A DNA stretch of 64,000 nucleotides from Pseudomonas helleri. Lineage in GTDB: Bacteria; Pseudomonadota; Gammaproteobacteria; Pseudomonadales; Pseudomonadaceae. Shown piece by piece: positions 32,916-41,709 of the stretch; the first letter of the stretch is position 1; each line of letters starts with the position of its first letter. Below the pieces are notes generated by a model. The model was not told where the DNA came from, did no database searches, and saw nothing but the letters and a program-made list of their open reading frames with translations. The DNA is taken from positions 124,001-188,000 of the forward strand of contig NZ_JYLD01000009.1 in assembly GCF_001043025.1 (NCBI RefSeq), in the 5' to 3' direction. Made by a program: the position numbers and the translations under genes.

Positions 32916-33249
32916 GAGTAAAGCTCCTAAATGTCAGATTTGAGCCAACCACTCTCGTCGCCAAACGAAAATAGGTGGCCACTGTGCGCGGGTTGGCGAA
33001 CCGGTAACATTTAGGAAAACCCGGCAGACCCGAAGATCTCCCACGCACAGCTGCCATAAAGCAACGCAAGCAAAATACACGCTCCGCCGCATATAACAAC
33101 CGCATGCCAGCTAAATGTTGCCCAAGTCGCCAAACCCGGTCGCCCAAACGGCGAGCAACGACTATAGGCGTCGCCCCCTCGGCCCGGCAATTGGCAAACC
33201 TGTGCGAAACATCCCGGAAAATCGTGAGCCACATAACCCTGCCACCTCT
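32916..33249. other. leader with SD-sequestering inverted repeat and non-coding tract
   Basis: TCCTAAATGT (32925-32934) and ACATTTAGGA (33007-33016) are a perfect 10-bp inverted repeat. On the minus strand the arm next to the gene contains the AGGA of the Shine-Dalgarno, so the RNA could hide it. CGCCAA and TTGGCG inside the loop can pair as well. From 33017 to 33249 I find no convincing gene; overlapping frames here have no recognisable domain and run into the REP. Confidence 0.5.
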
Positions 33250-33316
33250 GTAGGAGCGAGCTTGCCTCGCGATCTTTTAAAAAGATCAAAAGATCGCGAG
33301 GCAAGCTCGCTCCTAC
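33250..33316. repeat. REP palindrome, family A (complete)
   Basis: A 67-bp palindrome with arms GTAGGAGCGAGCTTGCCTCG and complement, centre GATCTTTTAAAAAGATC. It separates the small DUF3077-like gene region from the cytosine genes and marks the right edge of the variable segment. Confidence 0.95.
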
Positions 33317-33550
33317 CGAGGGGTTACCTTTCTCCCCGCCTAAAACAGTGCACGCGCGCTTCAAAATAAAGCAAAATGCACACCATCCTTATAAAAATAC
33401 AACTCGGTATGTGCACTGTGAACACCCTTCATTATTACTTCTGCCCGCTTTTATTCAGCATGTTGCCACCTAGTAAACTAGGCCCGGTAATTGCTTTGGC
33501 CCAGCCAGGCCACGGACCACGGCCAACCCACTAAAGGCGGAGAAAATCTC

Positions 33551-34801
33551 ATGAGTTCACACGGTGAATTTGCGTTGAGCGAAGCACCCAGCACTGCTCG
33601 CAAGGGCCTGCTACCGATATCGATGGTGTTGTTCAGTTTTACCTTTTTCACCGGCACGATGTTCGCCGGCGGCAAGTTGGGCATGGCGTTCAATTTTGTC
33701 GACATGCTGTGGATTGCCGCTATCGGCAATGGTTTGCTGGCGCTGTATGCCGCCGCGCTGGCGCTGATCGCATCGCGCAGCGGGCTGAACACGGTGTTGA
33801 TGGGGCGCTTTTGCTTTGGCGAGGCCGGTAGCCGTCTTTCGGACTTTATTTTGGGGTTCGCCGAACTGGGCTGGTACGCCTGGGGCGCGGCGACGGTGGC
33901 GATTGTGCTGGTCAAAATGCTCGGCCTGGCCGAAGGCTTTACCGTCCCGCTGATGATCGTGTTTGGCTTTGGCTTCAGCATTACCGCCATCATCGGCTTT
34001 AAAGGGCTGGATGTGCTGTCGCGCATTTCAGTGCCGTTGATGCTGGTGCTGATGATTGTCTCGATGGCCCTCGCCACCCAGCACGTCGGCGGTTTCAAGG
34101 CGCTGGCAGCGGTGATCCCGCATGAAACCATGACCTTCTCGGCCGCGATCACCATGGTCTTCGGCACCTTCGCCAGCGGCGCGACGCAAGCCACCAACTG
34201 GACGCGCCTGTCGCGTACCGGGCGGGTTGCAGTCATCGCCAGCGTGGTCAGCTTTCTGCTCGGCAACGGCCTGATGGTGGTCGCCGGTGCCTGGTGCGCC
34301 ATCGTTTACCAACAGGCCGATATCGTTGAAGTGATGATGCTGCAAGGCTTGTCATTCGCCGCGGTGATTATGCTGTGCCTCAATTTGTGGACCATTCAGG
34401 GCCCGACCATTTACAACGTGTCGGCCGCTGCCTGTCACTTGGTACGCACTGAACGTCGCCGCACCATGACCCTGATTGCCGCCGCCATCGGCGTGGTGCT
34501 GGCCATCGGCGGCATGTACGAAATGCTGATTCCGTTTCTGGTGCTGCTCGGCTCGGTGATCCCGCCCATCGGCGGCGTGATCATGGCCGACTTCTGGTAT
34601 CGCCATCACGGCAAGTACCCGCAACTGGCCTCGGTCAGCCTGCCACGCTACAACCTGCGGGGCCTGGTGTCGTATGCCGTGGGCGCCGTGCTGGCCTACT
34701 CATCACCCTGGATCGCGCCGCTGGTGGGCATTGCCGCCTCGGCCCTGTGCTACGTGGTGCTGCTTGAGATTGGCAAACACCGCACGCAGGAGGCGGTTTG
34801 A
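33551..34801 (+). CDS. codB: cytosine permease (NCS1 family)
   Basis: This 416-residue inner-membrane protein has about twelve helices and is close in length to E. coli CodB. Typical NCS1 segments are GTMFAGGKLGMAFNFVDMLW, SGATQATNWTRLSRTGR and LNLWTIQGPTIYNVSAA. It imports cytosine (or a related pyrimidine or purine) with a cation. The ATG at 33551 follows GGCGGAG; an upstream frame start at 33491 lacks a ribosome site. It overlaps the PucR-family regulator gene by 4 nt, and codA follows, which supports cytosine as substrate. Confidence 0.92.
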   Translation: MSSHGEFALSEAPSTARKGLLPISMVLFSFTFFTGTMFAGGKLGMAFNFVDMLWIAAIGNGLLALYAAALALIASRSGLNTVLMGRFCFGEAGSRLSDFILGFAELGWYAWGAATVAIVLVKMLGLAEGFTVPLMIVFGFGFSITAIIGFKGLDVLSRISVPLMLVLMIVSMALATQHVGGFKALAAVIPHETMTFSAAITMVFGTFASGATQATNWTRLSRTGRVAVIASVVSFLLGNGLMVVAGAWCAIVYQQADIVEVMMLQGLSFAAVIMLCLNLWTIQGPTIYNVSAAACHLVRTERRRTMTLIAAAIGVVLAIGGMYEMLIPFLVLLGSVIPPIGGVIMADFWYRHHGKYPQLASVSLPRYNLRGLVSYAVGAVLAYSSPWIAPLVGIAASALCYVVLLEIGKHRTQEAV

Positions 34802-36021
34802 GCCTCACCGTTGAAGAAATTCTGGCGCTGCCCGGCCTTGAAGAAATGGCCATTCGGGCAGGAGCCCGCAACCTGCATCGCACCGTGCGCTGGTCGTACG
34901 TGGCCGAGAACGAAGGCATTGGCGAGTGGGTGATGGGCGGCGAGTTGGTGTTTGTCACCGGGATTAACCACCCCCGCGACGAAGCCAACCTGCTGCGCCT
35001 GGTGCACGAAGGTGATGCCAGCGGCATCGCCGGGCTGGTGATTCTGACCGGCGAGGCGTTTATCCGGCGCATCCCCCAGGCCGTCGTGGAACTGGCCGAG
35101 CACTATGGCTTGCCGCTGATAGAGCAGCCGTACCTGCTGAAGATGGTCATCGTCACGCACCTGATCGGCACGGCGCTTGTGCAAATGGCCCAGGCCAAGC
35201 GCTCGCGCCATGACATTCTGGCGCAATTGCTCAGCGGCGATTACCCAAGCCTTGCCACCGCCCGCCAACGTGCCGCGCATTTAAAGCTGCCGCTGGACAG
35301 CCCGCGACGCCTGGTAGCGCTGCGCCTGTCGGCGGTTGCAACGCTGTTTGACAACCACGCCCCGGATGAAGCCGAGCGCTTGCTGCAACTGATTCGTCAG
35401 GCAGTCCAGGACCACCTCGACGCTTGGAGCCGTGCCCTGCCGGATGCGCTGCCAGTGGTGGTGCAAGGCGATCTGTTTATCTTGCTGCTGGCAGACCACG
35501 ACAACGTTCGCGCCGACCTGGCCCGCCTCTCTCAGCAGTTGCAACCGGTGATCGGCGACCTGGCGCTGTTTATGGGGCTGGCAAGCAAGGTCGACGCCTG
35601 TGAGCACTACCCTCAAGCCCTCAATCAGGCCCGTCAGGCGCTGGACGTTGCCGAGAACCTGCGCCCGGCCACCGGCCTGTGCGACTTCAACGAACTGGGT
35701 GTGCTGCGCTTGCTGCAGGCCATTGGCGATCGCTCGGTGATCGACCTGTTCGTCAAGCAAACCCTCGGGCGGATGATCGAAAGCCGCCGCAAACAGCCCA
35801 ACAGTTTGATCGACACCCTGGACGCCCTGCTCCAGGAAAACGGCAACGCCCTCAAGGCCGCGCAGCGTTTAAGCATCCACCGCAACACCCTGAACCAACG
35901 GATTCAACGTATCGAGCAGCTCAGCGGGCAATCGCTCGATGATCCACTTTTTAGAATGAACGCTTCGGTCGCCCTGCTGGTATGGCGCATGACCGAAGCC
36001 CAACGACAGGACCGACCATGA
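34798..36021 (+). CDS. PucR family transcriptional regulator
   Basis: This 407-residue regulator has an N-terminal PucR sensing domain (LTVEEILALPGLEEMAIRAG and VTGINHPRDEANLLRLV), a central GGDEF-like CdaR segment, and a C-terminal helix-turn-helix (ALKAAQRLSIHRNTLNQRIQ). It probably senses a pyrimidine or purine and controls codB-codA. The start is a TTG at 34798, 4 nt after AGGAGG (34788-34793), with TTGA overlapping the codB stop. The placement between permease and deaminase implies co-translation with both. Confidence 0.9.
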   Translation: MSLTVEEILALPGLEEMAIRAGARNLHRTVRWSYVAENEGIGEWVMGGELVFVTGINHPRDEANLLRLVHEGDASGIAGLVILTGEAFIRRIPQAVVELAEHYGLPLIEQPYLLKMVIVTHLIGTALVQMAQAKRSRHDILAQLLSGDYPSLATARQRAAHLKLPLDSPRRLVALRLSAVATLFDNHAPDEAERLLQLIRQAVQDHLDAWSRALPDALPVVVQGDLFILLLADHDNVRADLARLSQQLQPVIGDLALFMGLASKVDACEHYPQALNQARQALDVAENLRPATGLCDFNELGVLRLLQAIGDRSVIDLFVKQTLGRMIESRRKQPNSLIDTLDALLQENGNALKAAQRLSIHRNTLNQRIQRIEQLSGQSLDDPLFRMNASVALLVWRMTEAQRQDRP

Positions 36022-37259
36022 ACATCATCAACGCCACCTTGCGCAAAACCCCAGGCCTGTACACGGTCAGCTGTGAAGGCGAGCGCATCAGCGCCATCAC
36101 CCTGCAAACCGGCAGTGTCGCGGCACAACCCGGCGACATCGACGCTCAAGGCCAATTGGTGATCGCACCCCTGGTTGAGCCGCATATCCATCTGGATGCA
36201 GCGCTCACCGCCGGTCAACCCGAATGGAACCTCAGCGGCACGCTGTTCGAAGGCATCGAGCGTTGGGCCCAGCGCAAAGAAACCATCACCCACGAAGACA
36301 CCAAGCAGCGCGCCCACACCACCATTCGCATGCTGGCCGAAAACGGCATTCAGCACGTGCGCACCCACGTCGACGTCACCGACCCGACGCTCGCAGCACT
36401 CAAGGCCATGCTGGAAGTGCGCGAAGAAGCGCGCCACCTGATCGACCTGCAAATCGTGGCCTTCCCTCAGGAGGGGATCGAGTCGTATGCCAATGGCCGC
36501 GAACTGATGACCCGCGCCGTAGAGATGGGCGCAGACGTGGTGGGCGGGATCCCGCACTTTGAAAACACCCGCGATCAGGGCGTCAGCTCGATCAAGTTTT
36601 TGATGGACCTGGCCGAGCGCACCGGTTGCCTGGTGGACGTGCACTGTGACGAAACCGACGACCCGCACTCGCGCTTTCTCGAAGTGCTGGCCGAAGAAGC
36701 CCGCGTGCGCGGTATGGGCAGCCGGGTCACGGCCAGCCACACCACCGCCATGGGTTCTTACGACAACGCTTACTGCTCCAAGCTGTTTCGCCTGCTCAAG
36801 GCCTCGGGCATCAACTTTGTCTCGTGCCCGACCGAAAGCATCCACTTGCAAGGCCGTTTCGACACCTTCCCCAAACGCCGCGGCGTGACCCGCGTGGCCG
36901 AACTGGACCGCGCCGGCATGAACGTCTGCCTGGGCCAGGACTCGATCAAAGACCCGTGGTACCCGCTGGGCAACGGCAACATCTTGCGTGTGCTGGATGC
37001 CGGTTTGCACATCTGCCACATGATGGGCTTTGAAGACCTCAAGCGCTGCCTGGACCTGGTCACCGACAACAGCGCCCGCACCCTCAACCTGGGCGAAGGC
37101 TATGGCATTGCCGTCGGCCGTCCGGCCAACCTGGTGATCCTCGACGCAGAAAATGATTACGAAGTGTTGCGCCGCCAGGCCAAGGCTCGCGTCTCGATCC
37201 GTGCCGGTAAAGTGCTGATGAACCGCGTTCCTGAGCGCGTAGAGCTGATCGGCGCGTGA
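36018..37259 (+). CDS. codA: cytosine deaminase
   Basis: This 413-residue amidohydrolase converts cytosine to uracil and ammonia. Metal ligands are visible: HIH in LVEPHIHLDAA, a His in VDVHCDETDDP, the His in ASHTTAMGSYD, and the Asp in NVCLGQDSIKDPW. The E. coli enzyme (427 residues) has the same layout. The ATG at 36018 overlaps the regulator stop by 4 nt; an in-frame ATG 36 nt earlier lies inside the regulator. It is the third gene of the codB-pucR-codA operon. Confidence 0.93.
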   Translation: MNIINATLRKTPGLYTVSCEGERISAITLQTGSVAAQPGDIDAQGQLVIAPLVEPHIHLDAALTAGQPEWNLSGTLFEGIERWAQRKETITHEDTKQRAHTTIRMLAENGIQHVRTHVDVTDPTLAALKAMLEVREEARHLIDLQIVAFPQEGIESYANGRELMTRAVEMGADVVGGIPHFENTRDQGVSSIKFLMDLAERTGCLVDVHCDETDDPHSRFLEVLAEEARVRGMGSRVTASHTTAMGSYDNAYCSKLFRLLKASGINFVSCPTESIHLQGRFDTFPKRRGVTRVAELDRAGMNVCLGQDSIKDPWYPLGNGNILRVLDAGLHICHMMGFEDLKRCLDLVTDNSARTLNLGEGYGIAVGRPANLVILDAENDYEVLRRQAKARVSIRAGKVLMNRVPERVELIGA

Positions 37260-37386
37260 TCAAGCCCTGCTAGCCGCCGCCCCGGGGCAGCGGCTGGCGG
37301 GTTATCGAGCCCTGCACGTTTACGGCATAATGTGCGCCGCTGGACAACCCGACCTTGGGCTAACGCACACTAAAAAGCATGGATGT

Positions 37387-38412
37387 ATGGATTCCTCCCA
37401 CCTGTTGTACCTGCTGTACGGTGGTAATGCCGTTTACCGCCAAGAAGCCAAACTCAGCATCCTGTCGGCCCTGCGCGAACGACGCGTGCCCGACAGCTTC
37501 ACCATCACGTTAATGACCGACGAGCCCCAGACCTTTGAAGGCTGGCCCGTCACAGTCATCGCCCTGAGCACCGAGACACTGGCGCAGTGGAAAGGCGCCT
37601 ACGGCTACACACATCGCCGCAAAGCCTGCGCTATCGCCGCCGGGGCCAAACTCGCGGACAAAACCATCTTCGTCGACACCGACACGGTGTTTTTCAAAGA
37701 CCCGGCCCTGCTGTTTGAGCGCATCAACGATCAGCAGTACTTAATGGATGAGTTTGAATGGGAGTGGGCCGAAGCCAAGTTGCGCGCCGATTACGTGGCG
37801 TTTTCAGATGAACTGATCGCCAACGGCAAAGCCCCTGCCGACAGCCTCAAGCTGTATAACAGCGGCATTTGCGGCATGACCCGCGCCAATGCCGGGTTGC
37901 TGGACAAGGCCATCGCGCTGATCGATGAATGGAACCAGCATTACGCCAAGCTGCACACCATCGAGCAGATCGCCGTGTCCTTTGCCATGGCCGGCACGAA
38001 CGTGGTGACCGCCAATGACTGCATCCACCACTACTACTCCAAAAAACGCTATCACCACACGATGAACCAAGGGTTCTTCGAGCATCACGGTGAACGCTAC
38101 CACGCCGACCTGCCGACCCTGGCAGCCTCGGTGCCGGTGCACTTCCCCAAGCCGTCCTTGCTTGCCAAGGTCAAGGCGCAACCGCGCCTGATCGCTGTCA
38201 ACAAAGCGTTCAGGCCTGCGGCCAAATTGATGATTCAGGGGCAAAAAGTGGCCACGGCGGAGTATCTGCAGCCTTATTGCCGCAAAGCCCTGTGGGTCAG
38301 GGCGATTGAGTTGCTGCAGCAAAAGCACGCAACCGCCCGGCAAATCGAGCATTTGATCAAGATCTGCATCGCCCCGTCACAGCAGGCCGAGTTCAGGGCG
38401 TTGCTTAACTAA
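37387..38412 (+). CDS. glycosyltransferase-like protein with DxD motif
   Basis: This 341-residue soluble protein resembles nucleotide-sugar glycosyltransferases of the GT-A fold. A Rossmann-like start (LLYLLYGGNAVYRQEAKLS) is followed by TIFVDTDTVFFKDPALLF, whose DTD is a metal-binding DxD-type motif. The NSGICGMTRAN segment is typical of GT8-like enzymes. The sugar and acceptor are unknown. The ATG at 37387 gives MDSSHLLYLLYGG; upstream frame sequence has no ribosome site. It lies next to flgE on the opposite strand, so a flagellar glycosylation role is possible but unproven. Confidence 0.65.
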   Translation: MDSSHLLYLLYGGNAVYRQEAKLSILSALRERRVPDSFTITLMTDEPQTFEGWPVTVIALSTETLAQWKGAYGYTHRRKACAIAAGAKLADKTIFVDTDTVFFKDPALLFERINDQQYLMDEFEWEWAEAKLRADYVAFSDELIANGKAPADSLKLYNSGICGMTRANAGLLDKAIALIDEWNQHYAKLHTIEQIAVSFAMAGTNVVTANDCIHHYYSKKRYHHTMNQGFFEHHGERYHADLPTLAASVPVHFPKPSLLAKVKAQPRLIAVNKAFRPAAKLMIQGQKVATAEYLQPYCRKALWVRAIELLQQKHATARQIEHLIKICIAPSQQAEFRALLN

Positions 38413-38418
38413 AACCCT

Positions 38419-38484
38419 GTAGGAGCGAGCTTGCCTCGCGATCTTTTAAAAGATCAAAAGATCGCGAGGCAAGCTCGCTCCTAC
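38419..38484. repeat. REP palindrome, family A (complete)
   Basis: A 66-bp palindrome, arms GTAGGAGCGAGCTTGCCTCG and complement, centre GATCTTTTAAAAGATCAAAAG. It lies between the convergent glycosyltransferase-like gene and flgE. Confidence 0.95.
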
Positions 38485-38500
38485 AGTTTGCGGGCGGTTA

Positions 38501-39829
38501 TCAGGTCATCTGGATGATGGTCTGCATGATGGTGCTTTGGGTCGAGATGGTTTTGGCGTTGGCCTGGTAGTTGCTCTGCGCCTTGATCAAGTCGACCAGC
38601 TCGTTGGTCAGGTTGACGTTGGAGTCTTCCAGCGAGTTAGAGGCAATGGCGCCCAACGTGCCGGTTTTCGGCACGTCAAAACCGGCCTGTCCCGAGGCGT
38701 AGGTTTCTTTCCAGGCGGTGCCGCCTACCGGTTGCAAGCCCTGCTCGTTGGTAAAACTAGCCAAGGAGATCTGGCCAATGGCACGGCTCTGGTTGTTGCT
38801 GAAGTTGGCGAACATCACGCCCGAACCATCAATGGTCAGGTTGTTGATGTGGCCGGTCGCGTAGCCGTCCTGGGTAGGCGGGTTGCGGGCGGTGTCGGTA
38901 TTGTACTGAGTGGTATTGGCCATGTTGATGGCAATCCCCTTCTCGTTGGCCCCCGCGCCATTGGACACCCACGCACCGTTCACGGTCGCGCCCGGCATCC
39001 AGTTACTGATGGTCAGCGTGCTGCTGACGATCGGGTCCCCACCGGCCACCGGATTAGGCGTGGTCACACTGACCAAGCCGCCGCTGGAATCAAAGCTCAT
39101 AGTCGAGGGCACGGGCGCTTTGGCGTTTTCGCCGGTGGCCACGCTGCCATCGGGGTTGCGGCCGTCAATCAGGGTGTAGGTGTTCCAGGTGTTGGAACCG
39201 GTCTTGACCATGTACTGATCCATCGGGTGCGGGTTGCCCTGGGTATCGTAAATGGTGGTGCTGAATTTTTTGCTGTAGGACGACGTCTCATTCGGGTCGA
39301 ACGGCGTGGTGGTCTGGTTGATCACGTCCGACGTGGAGTTCAGGTTGATCGTCGAGTCCACTTTGCTGCTGGCTTTAGGCGCCAGGTTCGAGGTGTCGAT
39401 GCGCAGGTCGGTCAACACGCTGGTGTTGATCACGCCGTTAGCGTCCACGCCATAACCTTGCAGGCGCGCCGTGCCATTGGTATTGGTCACGTAGCCGTCT
39501 TTGTCAGCCTTGAACGTACCGGCCCGGGTGTAGCTCAGGGCGCCGTTGTCGCTCAGCACGAAGAAGCCGCTGCCTTCAATGCCCATGTCCAGCAGGTTGC
39601 CGGTGTTGTTGACCGCACCCTGGCCAAAGTTTTGCGACACGTTGGCCAGGTTGACGCCGCTGCCGATGGTCTTGCTGCCCACACCCAGCTTGCTGGCCGA
39701 GTACACGTCCGCGAATTCGGCACGCGAAGACTTGAAGCCCGTGGTGGCAACGTTGGCAATGTTGTTGCCGGTCACGTCGAGTTGTTTGTTGGCTGCATAC
39801 AGGCCGCTAAGGCCGATATTGAATGACAT
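38501..39829 (-). CDS. flgE: flagellar hook protein FlgE
   Basis: FlgE polymerises into the hook. The 442-residue protein has the N-terminal rod/hook signature SGLYAANKQLDVTGNNIANV, the FlgE-type domain D1/D2 region, and the C-terminal helix EDSNVNLTNELVDLIKAQSN then YQANAKTISTQ. It is exported through the flagellar type III system without a signal peptide. It is the last gene of a flgB-C-D-E operon driven by a sigma54 promoter at 41498-41512. flgF does not follow on this strand; a REP and an opposite-strand gene do. Confidence 0.96.
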   Translation of the reverse strand: MSFNIGLSGLYAANKQLDVTGNNIANVATTGFKSSRAEFADVYSASKLGVGSKTIGSGVNLANVSQNFGQGAVNNTGNLLDMGIEGSGFFVLSDNGALSYTRAGTFKADKDGYVTNTNGTARLQGYGVDANGVINTSVLTDLRIDTSNLAPKASSKVDSTINLNSTSDVINQTTTPFDPNETSSYSKKFSTTIYDTQGNPHPMDQYMVKTGSNTWNTYTLIDGRNPDGSVATGENAKAPVPSTMSFDSSGGLVSVTTPNPVAGGDPIVSSTLTISNWMPGATVNGAWVSNGAGANEKGIAINMANTTQYNTDTARNPPTQDGYATGHINNLTIDGSGVMFANFSNNQSRAIGQISLASFTNEQGLQPVGGTAWKETYASGQAGFDVPKTGTLGAIASNSLEDSNVNLTNELVDLIKAQSNYQANAKTISTQSTIMQTIIQMT

Positions 39830-39839
39830 ATGTCTCTCC

Positions 39840-40565
39840 TTAAAGGCCTATCGTCTGGACTTTTGATATACCAATGCTGCCCAGCCCGGCGAGGTTGAGC
39901 ATGATTTCGCCACCGGTCTTGCTCAGGGTCACGCTGTTGACCGTGGCTGGCAGGTAGGTGGTCAACGCCGTTGTACCGGCGTCAGTTTTGGTCGAGGCGC
40001 TGAAGGTGTAAGAGCCCTTCTCCAGCAGCTCGCCGTTGGCGTCTTTGCCGTCCCAGGTGAAGTCGACATTGCCGGCCTTCTGCACACCCATGTCGATGGT
40101 TCTGACCACTTCGCCGTCGGCATCCTTGATGGTGATGGTCGGCCGCGAGTCCGCGTCTTTGACCACCACAGTGCCGTTGAACGGCTTGCCGCTCGACGGG
40201 TCGACATAAGCTTCGCCGGTTTGCACGATCACCGAGCGACCCACCAGCGACGACGCTTGCAACGCTTGCGAAGACTGCAAGCCGCCCGACAACGAGGTCA
40301 CGGTATCGTTGAGGGTGGTGATGCCTTCCAGGCTGCTGAACTGCGCCAACTGCGCGACGAACGCGGTGTTGTCCTGCGGGTCGAGCGGGTTCTGGTTTTT
40401 CAGTTGGGTCACCAGCAACTGCAAGAACGCATCCTTGCCCAGCGACTGGTTGCCGGTTACCGCCCGGGATGCCGCGCCCACGCTGGTGTCGGTGGTGGTG
40501 GTCCGGGCAGAGTTGGCGAGGATCTGATTGAGGGTCAAACCACTGGTGGTATCGGTCACGCTCAT
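39840..40565 (-). CDS. flgD: flagellar hook-capping protein FlgD
   Basis: FlgD caps the growing hook and guides FlgE assembly. The 241-residue protein has the conserved N-terminal export region with KDAFLQLLVTQLKNQNPLDP, the FLG-type NTAFVAQLAQFSSLEGI, and an Ig-like C-terminal domain (DADGEVVRTIDMGVQKAG then FTWDGKDANGELL). AAGGGG lies 9 nt before the ATG at 40565. It is 10 nt upstream of flgE. Confidence 0.95.
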   Translation of the reverse strand: MSVTDTTSGLTLNQILANSARTTTTDTSVGAASRAVTGNQSLGKDAFLQLLVTQLKNQNPLDPQDNTAFVAQLAQFSSLEGITTLNDTVTSLSGGLQSSQALQASSLVGRSVIVQTGEAYVDPSSGKPFNGTVVVKDADSRPTITIKDADGEVVRTIDMGVQKAGNVDFTWDGKDANGELLEKGSYTFSASTKTDAGTTALTTYLPATVNSVTLSKTGGEIMLNLAGLGSIGISKVQTIGL

Positions 40566-40580
40566 GAGTGTCGCCCCTTA

Positions 40581-41024
40581 TCACTGACCGAGGGTCAGGA
40601 CCTTCTGCATCATGGTTTTGGCGGTGTTCATCATTTCTGCGTTGGTCTGGAACGAACGGCTGGCAGAAATCATGTCGGCCATTTCTTCAACCACGTTGAC
40701 GTTGGGGTAGTACACGTACCCTTTGGCGTCGGCAGCCGGATGGTTGGGTTCATAACGTGCTTGCAACTCGCTCTGGTCTTCGACCACGCCCAACACCTGC
40801 ACGCCCTGACCGGCAGCGTCCTGATTGTTGAACAGCGAGTCGCCGTTACCGCCCTGCGCGCCCTGGAACATGGTGGCGAACACCGGGTGCCGGGCGCGGT
40901 AGGTCTGATCGATGCTCGACGACACGGTTTCGGCGTTGGCGATGTTACTGGCGACGGTGTTCAGGCGGGTGGTCTGAGCGCTCATGCCGCTGCCGGCAAT
41001 GTTGAAAACACTGGCTAGGGACAT
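40581..41024 (-). CDS. flgC: flagellar basal-body rod protein FlgC
   Basis: This 147-residue proximal rod component begins MSLASVFNIAGSGMSAQTTR with the rod-protein consensus NTVASNIANAET. It ends in the C-terminal rod helix VVEEMADMISASRSFQTNAE. The gene follows flgB by only 3 nt and has GGAGAG before its ATG. It acts with FlgB, FlgF and FlgG in the periplasmic rod. Confidence 0.96.
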   Translation of the reverse strand: MSLASVFNIAGSGMSAQTTRLNTVASNIANAETVSSSIDQTYRARHPVFATMFQGAQGGNGDSLFNNQDAAGQGVQVLGVVEDQSELQARYEPNHPAADAKGYVYYPNVNVVEEMADMISASRSFQTNAEMMNTAKTMMQKVLTLGQ

Positions 41025-41027
41025 GAC

Positions 41028-41435
41028 TTACTCTCCACGCAGGGCCGACATCAGCCCTTTGAATTTGCTGTTGAGCAGCGTAAAGCTGGCCTGAAAGTTG
41101 ACCGCGTTTTCGGCGTAGTTCGACTGTTCGAGCTGAGCGTCCACGGTGTTCTGGTCGATGGAAGGCTGCATCGGCGTGCGGTACTGCAGCGATTCATCGC
41201 CACTGCTGAGGCCTTGCGCTTCGATATGACGGCTGTTGGTCATGTTCAAGGCAAAGGTGCCGTTCTGGTTTTTATCGTTTTGTGCGGCGAGCACAGACGC
41301 GAAATCCAGATCCCGAGCCTTGTAGTTCGGGGTGTCGGCGTTGGCGATGTTGTTCGCCAGCACTTCCGCGCGCTTGGCGCGAAAGCCCAGGGCTTGCTCA
41401 TGGATACCGAGCGCTTTATCGAAGCTGATGCTCAT
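41028..41435 (-). CDS. flgB: flagellar basal-body rod protein FlgB
   Basis: This 135-residue proximal rod protein starts MSISFDKALGIHEQALGFRA, with the rod consensus VLANNIANADTPNYKARDLD. It ends with a helix FQASFTLLNSKFKGLMSALRG. The ATG at 41435 fits the FlgB family start; a longer frame to 41501 would run into the sigma54 promoter. It is the first gene of flgBCDE. Confidence 0.95.
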   Translation of the reverse strand: MSISFDKALGIHEQALGFRAKRAEVLANNIANADTPNYKARDLDFASVLAAQNDKNQNGTFALNMTNSRHIEAQGLSSGDESLQYRTPMQPSIDQNTVDAQLEQSNYAENAVNFQASFTLLNSKFKGLMSALRGE

Positions 41436-41497
41436 GTCGGGAAACCTGTGTGGACTGGCCTGAGCGTGTACTTCAGGCATTACATGACATGAACACA

Positions 41498-41512
41498 GCA
41501 AACCCCGTGCCA
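41498..41512 (-). promoter_or_regulatory. sigma54 promoter of flgBCDE
   Basis: On the minus strand TGGCAC-GGGGT-TTGC is a full -24/-12 element, with the exact GG-N10-GC spacing. It lies 63 nt before the flgB start. Class II flagellar operons of pseudomonads depend on RpoN and FleQ, which fits. Confidence 0.88.
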
Positions 41513-41633
41513 GTTTGCGCAGGGCCGTGTTTCAAGGGTTTGCGGGGGGGATGGAAAGCGGCAACGGCCCAAAAGCGGCAACGGATTTCCGCTGCCTGCC
41601 GCTTTTCTGCCGTCCAGAGAACGGCCCCCCCCT

Positions 41634-41699
41634 GTAGGAGCGAGCTTGCCTCGCGATCTTTTAGAAGATCAAAAGATCGCGAGGCAAGCTCGCTCCTAC
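41634..41699. repeat. REP palindrome, family A (complete)
   Basis: A 66-bp palindrome, arms GTAGGAGCGAGCTTGCCTCG and complement, centre GATCTTTTAGAAGATCAAAAG. It lies between cheR and flgB, downstream of the cheR stop. Confidence 0.95.
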
Positions 41700-41709
41700 A
41701 GGGGCAGTT

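Noticed and set aside
33011..33364. 117-codon minus-strand frame through the REP at 33250
   Set aside because: Its start region is made of REP sequence, which yields the same artefact protein at other REP copies; no domain is visible.
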